From Parvimonas micra (GTDB lineage Bacteria; Bacillota; Clostridia; Tissierellales; Peptoniphilaceae), in the NCBI RefSeq assembly GCF_037482165.1, contig NZ_CP148048.1, positions 248,001 through 312,000 of the forward strand: DNA of 64,000 bases. Direction: 5' to 3'. Positions 35,934 to 44,720 of this stretch are shown one piece after another. The notes beneath the pieces were generated by a model. The model was not told the origin of the DNA and ran no database searches. It was given only the letters and a program-made list of their open reading frames with translations. The translations under genes were made by a program, and so were the position numbers. Position 1 is the stretch's first letter. Every line of letters begins with the position of its first letter.

Positions 35934-37550
35934 ATGAAAAATTCAAAATTTGATTTACCGATTAAGTTAAAAAAATCCAGCGTTATTTTTCTATGTGTTT
36001 TTTCGCTTGGAGTTTATTTTATTTCACTTATTTTTCCTTATATTTTTAAGAGTATTCTTGATAATGTGGGGAATATAGACAGTGGAAAATTATATTTATA
36101 CATATTTGGGATAATTGTATTTGCGGTTTTTGTTCATGGAATTAGCTATTTATGTGATTATCTAAATCAGATATTTTGTAATAAAACTGCTTTAAAATAT
36201 CAAAAACAAATTGTAAAAAAGATTTCTAAGATAAATACACCGGACTATGAAGGAATGAGCAAGGCTAAGGTGTTGAATCTTTTGAATTATGATATAGCTG
36301 TAATTTATACATATATTAATTTAAAAATAGATTTAGTAGTGGATTCTATAAAGATTTTATTAGTAGCTCTTATACTGATAAAAATTAATTACATACTTGC
36401 AATAATAACTTTTGTATTAATACCGATTTATTATCTTGGAAATTATTTTAATAAGAATCGAATGGAAAAACTTGCAAGTGAAGAGATGAAATTAAATGAC
36501 AAGATTTTTGAACAAGAAGAAGATGTTGTTTATAAAAAAACAAGTATCGAGTTATTTAAGGCTTGGGGTTTGTTTTTTAAGAAATTTAATTATATAGCTG
36601 AAAAACGTTGGAATATTACAGGTACAAAACATAAGTTCTTAATTTTAAATATGGAATTTCCAAAGTTTATTTCAACTCTCAGCCCTTTTATAGTTTTAAT
36701 TTTGGGAGCAAGTTTTGTTCATAGGGGAATTTTTACTATTGGAACATTGATTATGTTTTTACAATATGCTCAAATGATTTATACACCAATAACTTCTATT
36801 GCAAATTTAAAAGCAAATGCAAATTCTTCGGTAGCAAGTTTTGAAAGAATTAGAAATTTTTTAAATTATGAAAATGAAGAAAATAATTATTCAAAACTTT
36901 TTGTAAAACAAGAAAGTCCTATAGAAATTAAAAATGTTGAAATTATAAATGCAAAAGATGAGTTATTATTTAAAATAGAAGATTTTACAATTTCTGAAAA
37001 TGGACTTTATATTCTAAAAGGAGATAATGGAACAGGGAAAACTACGCTTTTAAATTTACTTGCAGGAGTTTATTCTGTAAAACAAATTAAAGAAAAAGGT
37101 GGATATTTTAGAATATCGGAGGATAAAAAAGAAGATATTTCCTACTTGTATAATCCGTCAATGTTATTTAATGGAACCGTTAGAGAAAATATAATTTTAA
37201 CTGAAGTAGAAAGGGAAGAACAAATTTCAAAGATGCAAAATCTTTTGAAAAGATTTAATGCAAAAGATGAAAATTATGAAGTTAAAACAAATCCGGCAAA
37301 TCTTTCACTTGGAGAACAGCAGAAATTATTTTTGATAAGAACATTTATGCAAGAAAAGAGTATTGTTTTACTTGACGAGCCGTCAGCAAATTTAGATGTT
37401 GAATCAAAAGCTATTTTAAGAGATTTTCTAGAGGAAGAAAAAAGAAAATGCATAATGATTTTAATAGCTCACGACCTGCTTTATGAAAAAATTGCTGATA
37501 AAATTTATACCATTAATAATAAAAATTTAGAACTTTCTAAACAAAGATAA
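35934..37550 (+). CDS. ABC exporter half-transporter B (membrane domain fused to ATPase)
   Basis: A 538-aa protein, partner of the preceding half-transporter. Helices span about residues 15-300. Walker A is GDNGTGKTT, the signature is LSLGEQQK in place of LSGGQ, and Walker B is VLLDEPSANLD. The ATG at 35934 is preferred over an earlier in-frame ATG at 35880, because AAGGAGG lies between them, although its spacing of 12 nt is long. A heterodimer with unequal ATPase sites is inferred. Confidence 0.88.
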   Translation: MKNSKFDLPIKLKKSSVIFLCVFSLGVYFISLIFPYIFKSILDNVGNIDSGKLYLYIFGIIVFAVFVHGISYLCDYLNQIFCNKTALKYQKQIVKKISKINTPDYEGMSKAKVLNLLNYDIAVIYTYINLKIDLVVDSIKILLVALILIKINYILAIITFVLIPIYYLGNYFNKNRMEKLASEEMKLNDKIFEQEEDVVYKKTSIELFKAWGLFFKKFNYIAEKRWNITGTKHKFLILNMEFPKFISTLSPFIVLILGASFVHRGIFTIGTLIMFLQYAQMIYTPITSIANLKANANSSVASFERIRNFLNYENEENNYSKLFVKQESPIEIKNVEIINAKDELLFKIEDFTISENGLYILKGDNGTGKTTLLNLLAGVYSVKQIKEKGGYFRISEDKKEDISYLYNPSMLFNGTVRENIILTEVEREEQISKMQNLLKRFNAKDENYEVKTNPANLSLGEQQKLFLIRTFMQEKSIVLLDEPSANLDVESKAILRDFLEEEKRKCIMILIAHDLLYEKIADKIYTINNKNLELSKQR

Positions 37551-37561
37551 AAGAATTTTAT

Positions 37562-37591
37562 TCCCGATACTTATGTGTTGGGATTTCTTTT
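37562..37591 (+). terminator. Probable terminator of the ABC exporter pair
   Basis: 9-bp stem TCCCGATAC/GTGTTGGGA with a TTAT loop, then TTTCTTTT. The U-tract is interrupted by C. Confidence 0.65.
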
Positions 37592-37620
37592 GATTTTTAG
37601 TAGATTTTTGGTGAGAAAAT

Positions 37621-37650
37621 TTTACAATAATATAGTAAGTGTGTTATAAT
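37621..37650 (+). promoter_or_regulatory. Promoter reading into the 86-nt tandem repeat
   Basis: TTTACA at 37621-37626 and TATAAT at 37645-37650 with an 18-nt spacer. Transcription would begin at about the first hairpin of the repeat. Confidence 0.65.
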
Positions 37651-37861
37651 ATAAGTAGCTTTGCGCCTAATGGCAAAGCTACTTATATTTCATCATAACT
37701 ACCATAAAAAAAGTATCGTAAAGGAGTTATGATATAATTAATAGCTTTATGCCTGTTGATAAAGCTATATACATTTCATCATAACTACCTTAAAAAATTT
37801 ATTTAAAAGGAGTTATGATTTAATTATTAGATTTGTGACTATTGATAAAGCTACATTTAAG
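37651..37861 (+). repeat. 86-nt tandem structured repeat (about 2.4 units)
   Basis: AGCTTT at 37657, 37743 and the diverged AGATTT at 37829 are spaced exactly 86 nt. CATCATAACTACC at 37691 and 37777 shows the same period. Each full unit has hairpin 1 (TAGCTTTGC/GGCAAAGCTA in unit 1, TAGCTTTAT/GATAAAGCTA in unit 2, a compensatory change) and hairpin 2 (CATAACT/AGTTATG). Each unit also ends in AAAGGAGTTATGAT followed by a -10-like sequence. The third unit is partial. It is probably the 5' leader of prfA or a small RNA. Confidence 0.85.
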
Positions 37862-37921
37862 AAAAAATAAATTGTTAATATAAATTAAAGTTAATTGTTA
37901 TTAAAGAAGGAGAGATATACT

Positions 37922-38992
37922 TTGTTTGATAAATTAGAACTATTAGTTGAAAAATTCGAGGAGCTTGAAAAGAAAATTATAGATCCTGAAATTATGAAAG
38001 ATATGAATGTTTGGCAAAAACTTGCTAAAGAACATGGCGATATGAAGCCAATTGTTGAAAAATATAGAGAATATTCTAAACATAAGAAAGAACTTGAAGA
38101 AAATAAAGAAATGTTAAAGGAAAGTTTAGACGATGAAATGAAAGAACTTGTTAAGGAAGAAATTTCAGAGCTTGAAGATAGTATTGAAAAGGAAGAACAA
38201 GATCTTAAAATTTTGTTATTGCCAAAAGACCCTAATGATGAAAAGAATGTATTTATGGAAGTAAGAGCTGGTACAGGTGGAGATGAAGCGGGACTTTTCG
38301 CAGAGGATCTTCTTAGAATGTATAGAATGTTCGCAGATAAACAAAAATGGAAAACAGAAATAATGAGTATTTCTGAACAAGGAGTTGGAGGAATTAAAGA
38401 AGTTGTTTTCTTAGTTAAAGGTCATGGAGCATATTCAAAATTGAAATATGAAAGTGGCGTTCATAGAGTTCAACGTGTTCCTGCTACAGAATCAAGTGGA
38501 AGAATTCATACTTCTGCTGCAACTGTTGCAGTTTTACCAGAAGTTGAAGATGTTGATGTTGTAATAAATCAAAATGACCTTAGAATTGATGTTTATAGAG
38601 CTAGTGGTAATGGAGGACAATGTGTAAATACAACTGACTCTGCTGTAAGAATTACTCATATTCCTACAGGAGTTGTTGTTACTTGTCAAGATGAAAAATC
38701 ACAACTTAAAAATAAAGAAAAGGCAATGAAAATTTTGAAATCAAGACTTTATGAAAAGTATCAAGAAGAACAAAATAAGGATATTGCTGATGCAAGAAAA
38801 TCGCAAATAGGGTCAGGAGATAGATCTGAAAGAATAAGAACTTATAATTTTCCACAAGGAAGAGTTACAGACCATAGAATAAATATGACTATTTATCAAT
38901 TAGATAGTTTCTTAAATGGAGATATTTCTGATATGATTGATGCTCTTATCACAAGCGATCAGGCTAAAAAAATGTTAGCAATTGCGGAGTAG
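37922..38992 (+). CDS. prfA: Peptide chain release factor 1
   Basis: A 356-aa factor that recognises UAA and UAG and releases the nascent peptide. It has the anticodon-like PAT near residue 186 and the catalytic GGQ ([16 protein letters not shown]) near residue 230. The TTG start at 37922 is preferred because AAGGAG lies 9 nt upstream and the length is then normal. Since UGA serves as a Sec codon in this genome, RF2 rather than RF1 would compete there. The upstream leader contains the tandem repeat. Confidence 0.96.
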   Translation: MFDKLELLVEKFEELEKKIIDPEIMKDMNVWQKLAKEHGDMKPIVEKYREYSKHKKELEENKEMLKESLDDEMKELVKEEISELEDSIEKEEQDLKILLLPKDPNDEKNVFMEVRAGTGGDEAGLFAEDLLRMYRMFADKQKWKTEIMSISEQGVGGIKEVVFLVKGHGAYSKLKYESGVHRVQRVPATESSGRIHTSAATVAVLPEVEDVDVVINQNDLRIDVYRASGNGGQCVNTTDSAVRITHIPTGVVVTCQDEKSQLKNKEKAMKILKSRLYEKYQEEQNKDIADARKSQIGSGDRSERIRTYNFPQGRVTDHRINMTIYQLDSFLNGDISDMIDALITSDQAKKMLAIAE

Positions 38993-38995
38993 ATT

Positions 38996-39901
38996 ATGAA
39001 TTTAAATTTACAAAATAAATTTACTAAATTTGGTGTTTATCTTGTATTATATGTATTTGGGATTTTTGTGTTTTTCAATTTTGTTTTTGCAAAAAAAGAA
39101 GATGAAGTTTTAGTTAATACAGTAAAAGAGATTGAAACTAATACAAAAACTTTAAATGCTAATGGAATTGATGTGTCTAAACTTTCAACAAAAGTTAATA
39201 CTGGTGAAAAGGGAAGCATTTTAACAGAACAAACTGTTATGGACGGACTTGCTAACAGTGAAGATTCAGATATTCAAGAAATTTTAAAAAGTAAGGATAA
39301 ACTAACTTATCCATATCTAGCTTTACTTTATAGAAATCCGTCTGCAAAACTTTTTATTAAAGATAAACTTGAAAATAGAACAGTGGATAATTTTACTGGA
39401 GAAAGTGTTGATTTTAAAAGAGATATTCCGTATTATTTACAATGGGATAGACGTTGGGGACAAAAGAAATACACTGATGACAATATTGCCATAAATGGTT
39501 GTGGACCAACTTCGATGGCGATGGTTGTTTCGGGGCTTCTAAAAGATAATTCAATAACTCCTGTGGAATTGGCAAAGTATGAAGAATATGCTGAAGGTTC
39601 AGGAACAGGTTGGAAATATTTTACAGAAGTTCCAAAAAAATATGGATTAAAAGTTAAAGACTTGAAAACTGATGAAGAAGTTTTTAAAAAGGAGTTGAAA
39701 AACGGAAGACCAATAATTGCAAATGTAGGACCTGGAGATTTTTCTTCAATAGGACATTATATTGTTTTAGTTAGTGTTGATGAAGATGGTATGTTCATAA
39801 TAAACGACCCAAATAGTCCTACAAACACAAGTGAAAAGTGGAGTTATGAGAGATTAAAATCTCAGATGAAAAATGCTTGGTCTTTTACTAAAGGAGAATA
39901 G
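38996..39901 (+). CDS. C39-family-like secreted peptidase
   Basis: A 301-aa protein with an N-terminal membrane helix or uncleaved signal (residues 12-32). The C-terminal domain (from about residue 140) is of Peptidase_C39_2 type: catalytic Cys in NGCGPTSMAM, His in GHYIVLV and Asp/Asn in INDPNS. It probably acts outside the membrane on peptides or cell-wall material. It starts 4 nt after prfA and overlaps nothing, so it shares the prfA transcript. Confidence 0.87.
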   Translation: MNLNLQNKFTKFGVYLVLYVFGIFVFFNFVFAKKEDEVLVNTVKEIETNTKTLNANGIDVSKLSTKVNTGEKGSILTEQTVMDGLANSEDSDIQEILKSKDKLTYPYLALLYRNPSAKLFIKDKLENRTVDNFTGESVDFKRDIPYYLQWDRRWGQKKYTDDNIAINGCGPTSMAMVVSGLLKDNSITPVELAKYEEYAEGSGTGWKYFTEVPKKYGLKVKDLKTDEEVFKKELKNGRPIIANVGPGDFSSIGHYIVLVSVDEDGMFIINDPNSPTNTSEKWSYERLKSQMKNAWSFTKGE

Positions 39902-39903
39902 TT

Positions 39904-40674
39904 TTGAATTTTTTAGAAAGAATAATAAATTTTTTAGTTTATTTTTTTAGATCAGAACCTGAGGGCTATGACATTGAAAAATTTGGGTTTACTCATATTA
40001 TACTAATGTTAATTGCCTTTTTGGGTGCAATTTTAATTTATAAATATAGAGATAAAATTAAAAATAATAATAAAAATATTTTAAAAATTTTGGTTATAGT
40101 ATTATTATTTCAACAAATAATACTATATACTTGGTATATATTTAGTGGGGCATTTTCCATAGAGACAAGTTTACCTTTATATGATTGTAGAGTTGCAATT
40201 ATATGCTTGATATATGGTGTGTTTTTTAATAATGATAAATCCAAAAGAATTGGGATTTATTTAGGATTTGTTGGTTCAATAGTTGCTTTAATAACACCAG
40301 AGTTAGACAGATTTATATTTCCACATTATACTTGGATAAGTTTCTTCGTTGGACATACTTTGTTACTTTGGATAAGTTGTTATATATTCTTTGTAGAAGA
40401 AATAGAAATTTCATTTAAAAAATATACAGAAGTTTTTGTTTTTACCAACATCTTGCATATTGCAGTTATTATTTTTAATAGTTTTACTAAATGTAATTAT
40501 GCATTTTTATCAAAGCCACCAATTTTTACTGATGTGGCAGACAGATTGCATCCTATAACTTATATAGCAATTATGATGTTGGTGCTAAATTTTGGTTTAT
40601 ATCTTGTACATTCATATTTTATGAAATCAAGAGATGGAAAATTTAAAATATCACGTAGAAAAATTGAAAATTAA
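39904..40674 (+). CDS. YwaF-like integral membrane protein (TIGR02206 type)
   Basis: A 256-aa protein with about seven membrane helices. FGFTHIILML near the start, an LPLYDCR motif in the middle and the spacing of helices match the YwaF/TIGR02206 family of unknown function. The start is a TTG 2 nt after the peptidase stop. The operon ends with a terminator followed by repeat copy C. Confidence 0.82.
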   Translation: MNFLERIINFLVYFFRSEPEGYDIEKFGFTHIILMLIAFLGAILIYKYRDKIKNNNKNILKILVIVLLFQQIILYTWYIFSGAFSIETSLPLYDCRVAIICLIYGVFFNNDKSKRIGIYLGFVGSIVALITPELDRFIFPHYTWISFFVGHTLLLWISCYIFFVEEIEISFKKYTEVFVFTNILHIAVIIFNSFTKCNYAFLSKPPIFTDVADRLHPITYIAIMMLVLNFGLYLVHSYFMKSRDGKFKISRRKIEN

Positions 40675-40688
40675 TGATGTTAAGGAAA

Positions 40689-40717
40689 AAGTACTGACTT
40701 TATAGTTAGTGCTTTTT
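40689..40717 (+). terminator. Terminator of the prfA operon
   Basis: 10-bp stem AAGTACTGAC/GTTAGTGCTT with G-T pairs, a 6-nt loop and T-run. Confidence 0.85.
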
Positions 40718-40787
40718 ATTGTGAAACAACAAGATTCCTGGGTGCCGACTTGATGTGAAGTGTTGCATAATGTAGGTGCTCTTATTG
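40718..40787 (+). repeat. Post-terminator repeat element, copy C
   Basis: ATTGTGAAACAACAAG at the start and CTCTTATTG at the end. The middle is diverged but keeps TTGATGTGAAG where copy D has CGATGTGAAG. It lies directly after a terminator T-run. Confidence 0.8.
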
Positions 40788-41019
40788 TTAAATAAAATAT
40801 TTAAGAGTTGTTATATATTCTTTATTGTTTTGCATTTTGTTCCAACTTCAATTTGTTTAGAAATATAAAATTAGGTATAAATTGACTTAGGTAAAGATTG
40901 TGTATTTGTATAGTTTCTCAGTAAATATATATGATATAAATTGTAAATTGTATATTCCATTATCATAATAAAAATTTTTCAAATATAAAGGCTGAGTTTT
41001 ACTCAGCCTTTATCATTAA
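40788..41019 (+). other. Intergenic region with bidirectional terminator
   Basis: AT-rich and without ORFs. At 40987-41011, AAAGGCTGAGT pairs perfectly with ACTCAGCCTTT around TTT. It ends the minus-strand surface gene, although the minus-strand U-tract is weak (ATATTTG). Confidence 0.6.
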
Positions 41020-44000
41020 CTATTCAATTAATACACCATTTGAATCGAATATATAATTTATATTGTTGATGTTAAGTATTTTTTCTTGAGCAATACGTCC
41101 ATCGTCTTCGGCATAATACCATTTTTCACCAACATACACCCATTCATTAGTAGCAATGCGACCACTTTCATTTGCAAAATACCAATTTCCATCAACATAC
41201 ACCCACTCATTAGTAGAGATGCGTCCATTTTCGTTTGCAAAATACCAGTTTTCGTTAACGAACACCCATTCATTAGTAGCAATACGACCACTTTCATTTG
41301 CAAAATACCAGTTTCTATCAACATATACCCATTCGTTTTGTGAAATTCTTCCATTAGTATTTGCAAAATACCATGTTCCACCTACTAGTATCCATTCATC
41401 ATTTGCCATTGAGCCATTTGATTTAAGGTAGTACCATTTTCCATTTTCTTCAAACCAACTATCCTTAAGCATGTTTCCATCTTTATCAAATCTAAACCAA
41501 ACATTGTTTATAAGTTTCCAGCTGTTTTTTACTTTTTCATTGTTATCTGGGATATCTAATCCTGACTTTTCAAATTCTATTACTAAAGGATGAATTCCTA
41601 AACTATGAACATCAGTAATTTTTACAATATCTCCAACTTGTTCAAATTTCAATTCTTCTTTGTTATTTCCGTTTAGATAATAAGCGGAAGAAACTTTTTT
41701 ACCTGTAGGGATTTTTCTTAGAATTTCAAAATCTCCATAGGCTAATTTAGTTCTTTCACAATTTTGTCTTACATGATTAAGTAGAACTAAATCGAGAATC
41801 ATAGCATCTTTTTCTTTTAATTCAGGATAATCAGATTTATCTAAGTGGTCAGTAAGCAAGAATAAATTTTTAAAGTCCATTCCTTTTATTGTTGTGTTAC
41901 CCGGTTTACAAGTAATAGAGCCATTAGTTCTACCTGAAATTTTATTTTTTACTTTGATAATTTCAGCACTTCCACAAGATGAATGATCAAAAACATATTT
42001 AATTCCCGGAGTTCCCCATTCAGTTTTATCTTTTACAACGATAGGGAATGTATCAATTATAAGATTTTCATTAGTTGGTTTAGCAACATAAGTTACATCT
42101 TCCATTAATCTAACTTTTAAATGTCCTAATTCATCTGTTGTAGCTTTTGTAGTATGAATTGCACTAATAAATTGAATTTCTTCATTTACAAGAGCTTTAT
42201 TATCTTTTACGAACTTAATGTCAATTTCATAAGTTCCATCATTTTTAACATTAGATGTATTATTCTTAACAACAAGTTCTGTTAATTCTTTTTTATCCTT
42301 GAAGGCAAATGGGAACTTACCTTCTTTTACAGCTTCAAAATGTTTATTGTGCATAAAATATTTGTTTGAAACTAATTGTAAGAAATATGAATTCTTTTCA
42401 AATAACTCAAGAGCTGGTAACTTTCCGTTTTCATCTAGAGTAAATTCTCCTTCATATTGTTGTTTACTTGAATTAAATAATTTGAATTTTATATCTTTTT
42501 TGTCTGCACCTTCCGGTAGTTTTACAGAAATCGGTAAAGTTTTTACTTTGCTTTTACTTACTTCACAAACAACATCTGAATTATCAGGACAACTTGGACA
42601 AGAAGGATCTGTATCATTTCCACCAAGACCTGGAATATTATTTCCTACACCGTCATAACGTTTTAAAAATACAGCTTTAAGTTTTCTATTCTTACCTTGA
42701 GAAGTATCTCCTTCTGGTACTTTTGGCCAATATAAACCGTCTTCTTTATCTTTTTCAACTGTAAATTCTATAGGCTTTTCTAAATAATATTCAGAGTCCT
42801 TATCCTTCATAGTTATTTTATAAGACTTACCGATTTTTGCATCAAAATTTAAAAAGTTATTTTCATTTTTTCTAATTTGAACTGAGTTTGTTCCAATTTC
42901 TTCAATTTTAAAATCAATAGATTTTTTTAGATGTTTTCCACCTTGAATAACATAAATTCTAACTAGATAGGAACCTTGATATACATTTAGTTTTTCAACC
43001 TTCTCTTTTGATTCGTTTTCAATACTATTATCATCATTTATTCTGAATTTAAAGCCGCTCATTTTATAAGTATTTTCAACAGATCTAACTATATTTATAG
43101 TATATTCGGTATTTTTATAAAGTTCTAATTCGATTTTTCCATTTTTACTTACAAATTCTTTAGTTTCTCCACCACCCATAACTACGAATTTTAAATTATT
43201 TTCAGTAACTGCTTTATGTGAAGTAATATCAAAAACTTCTAGAATTTTTTTTGTTAATATTCCATTTTCAGGTTTTTTACCAATTAAGTCTGATTTTTTA
43301 ACAACAACTATTTTTTCTACAGTTTTTTCGGATAATTCTCCGGTTATTTCATTATAATATTTTGCTATACCGTTTTTATCTGCCTTAAACCAAATATAGT
43401 TTTCGTATCCATTATCAGTTTTTAAAGTATATTTATCCTTATCAGTTGAAATACCTAATTTCATTCTAGCTCCAACCGGTACTTTAACTACTGATAATTT
43501 TCCATTTGAAGTTACATAATCAGCCATATCCTTGTTTTCCTTGTTAAATGTATGGAAATTAACTCCATCCGGAACTTTACTTCCATCAGGGAAAACAACT
43601 TCTATTTCTTTAATAGTAACATCCTTATTTTCATCCTCAGTATTTTCGTTATCATTTGATTTTTTTTCAAAAATTAAATTATTGATTTCAACTTCATCAC
43701 CATTTAAGTTAGAAGTACGCAATGTCTTCTTTACAGAATCAAATTTTAGAATATTAAGATTTTTATTGTCTTTTTTAATATTTGATAATTGATAATCTGA
43801 TTCTCCTTTAATCTCAATAGTGTAAAGATTACCTTTATCTTCAACTACTGAAAAGTCAAAAACCCCATTAACACTTTCAATATCGTACTCTTCCTCGCCC
43901 CAAAATGCATAATCTGGGTGAGTCTTTACTTTTAAAGTAATTTCTTTTGTTAATCTTTTTCCTGTAGCTTTATCAATACCTTCTAAACAAAAGTTTGGAA

Positions 44001-44136
44001 GTTTTGCATTTTTGGCTTTCTCTGTGTTTTCAGCATATACGGTATTACCAGTAGCCATAGCCATAGGAGTCAATGCTAAACTTAAAAGCAAAGACATTAC
44101 TACAAATTTTCTAAAAATTCCTTTTTTTCTTTTCAT
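41020..44136 (-). CDS. Large secreted surface protein with eight C-terminal cell-wall-binding repeats
   Basis: A 1038-aa exported protein. The start at 44136 is preferred because GGAGG precedes it and the product begins MKRKKGIFRKFVVMSLLL, a classical signal peptide ending near TVYAE. The body has several beta-rich modules (phrases such as ITLKVKTHPDY, GKIELELYKNTEYTI). It also has a Cys-rich spot, DPSCPSCPDNSDVVC, near the middle. The last 167 residues form eight WYF/WYY repeats of 20-22 aa. No LPXTG motif is present. It is clearly related in design to the protein at 6626-8677. Confidence 0.85.
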   Translation of the reverse strand: MKRKKGIFRKFVVMSLLLSLALTPMAMATGNTVYAENTEKAKNAKLPNFCLEGIDKATGKRLTKEITLKVKTHPDYAFWGEEEYDIESVNGVFDFSVVEDKGNLYTIEIKGESDYQLSNIKKDNKNLNILKFDSVKKTLRTSNLNGDEVEINNLIFEKKSNDNENTEDENKDVTIKEIEVVFPDGSKVPDGVNFHTFNKENKDMADYVTSNGKLSVVKVPVGARMKLGISTDKDKYTLKTDNGYENYIWFKADKNGIAKYYNEITGELSEKTVEKIVVVKKSDLIGKKPENGILTKKILEVFDITSHKAVTENNLKFVVMGGGETKEFVSKNGKIELELYKNTEYTINIVRSVENTYKMSGFKFRINDDNSIENESKEKVEKLNVYQGSYLVRIYVIQGGKHLKKSIDFKIEEIGTNSVQIRKNENNFLNFDAKIGKSYKITMKDKDSEYYLEKPIEFTVEKDKEDGLYWPKVPEGDTSQGKNRKLKAVFLKRYDGVGNNIPGLGGNDTDPSCPSCPDNSDVVCEVSKSKVKTLPISVKLPEGADKKDIKFKLFNSSKQQYEGEFTLDENGKLPALELFEKNSYFLQLVSNKYFMHNKHFEAVKEGKFPFAFKDKKELTELVVKNNTSNVKNDGTYEIDIKFVKDNKALVNEEIQFISAIHTTKATTDELGHLKVRLMEDVTYVAKPTNENLIIDTFPIVVKDKTEWGTPGIKYVFDHSSCGSAEIIKVKNKISGRTNGSITCKPGNTTIKGMDFKNLFLLTDHLDKSDYPELKEKDAMILDLVLLNHVRQNCERTKLAYGDFEILRKIPTGKKVSSAYYLNGNNKEELKFEQVGDIVKITDVHSLGIHPLVIEFEKSGLDIPDNNEKVKNSWKLINNVWFRFDKDGNMLKDSWFEENGKWYYLKSNGSMANDEWILVGGTWYFANTNGRISQNEWVYVDRNWYFANESGRIATNEWVFVNENWYFANENGRISTNEWVYVDGNWYFANESGRIATNEWVYVGEKWYYAEDDGRIAQEKILNINNINYIFDSNGVLIE
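41023..41523 (-). repeat. Coding repeat region: eight cell-wall-binding repeats
   Basis: Units 4-7 are nearly identical (TNEWVYVDGNWYFANESGRI type, 63 bp each) and are similar at the DNA level as well, which points to recent duplication by unequal exchange. The outer units match those in the protein at 6626-8677. Confidence 0.88.
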
Positions 44137-44170
44137 ATTTTCCTCCGTAAAATAATTTTTGCAATATAAT

Positions 44171-44198
44171 TGTATACTGAACAACTTTTTTTTGTCAA
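44171..44198 (-). promoter_or_regulatory. Promoter of the large surface protein
   Basis: On the minus strand, TTGACA (44193-44198) and TATACA (44171-44176) with a 16-nt spacer, about 35 nt before the start codon. Confidence 0.7.
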
Positions 44199-44205
44199 TA
44201 AGCAC

Positions 44206-44720
44206 TTAAATTTTCTTTTTTTCTAAATTTTTAGTTTTTGTGACTCTTTTCTTTTTTTGCAGTGTGTAAAAATATATATAAAGATGATTGTTAATTTTTT
44301 TGTATATATAATTTTTTTGTGAAATAAAAAATAATTAAAGCCTCTTAAGATAGAATTTTGTTTTATATAAAAATGATAATATTTTAACTTGATTAATTTT
44401 TAACTCTTAAAAGATAACTTTATTATATTAAATCTAACAGTAAAATTTATAATTAAATAATTTTTAGAGAAATAAAAAAATGATTTATTAAACGAAAAAA
44501 CATATTGATAAAAAATGTAAAAAAGATAATTAAAAATTTTTATAGATGTAAAATTTTAAAAAAACAAGTAATATTATGTCATTAATTCATTTTATTTACA
44601 TAATATAAAAAATTTAAATAAAAATTTATTAAAAATATTTTTGAGTTTAATTATGAAAAATATTCTAATTTATGGTATACTATAAGATGATATTTATAAT
44701 ACAAAGAAGGGGTTTTAATT
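44206..44720 (+). other. Very AT-rich intergenic region between divergent genes
   Basis: About 500 bases with long A and T runs and no supportable ORF. It probably holds the ddl promoter near 44670-44700 (TATACTATAAG). No repeats or RNA genes were recognised. Confidence 0.5.

Noticed and set aside
41058-41431. Open frames in other phases across the wall-binding repeats.
   Set aside because: They are by-products of the 63-bp repeat period in the real gene on the minus strand.
44318-44327. TTGTGAAATA as a sixth copy of the post-terminator element.
   Set aside because: Only about 10 nt match, no core or 3' end follows, and no terminator precedes it.
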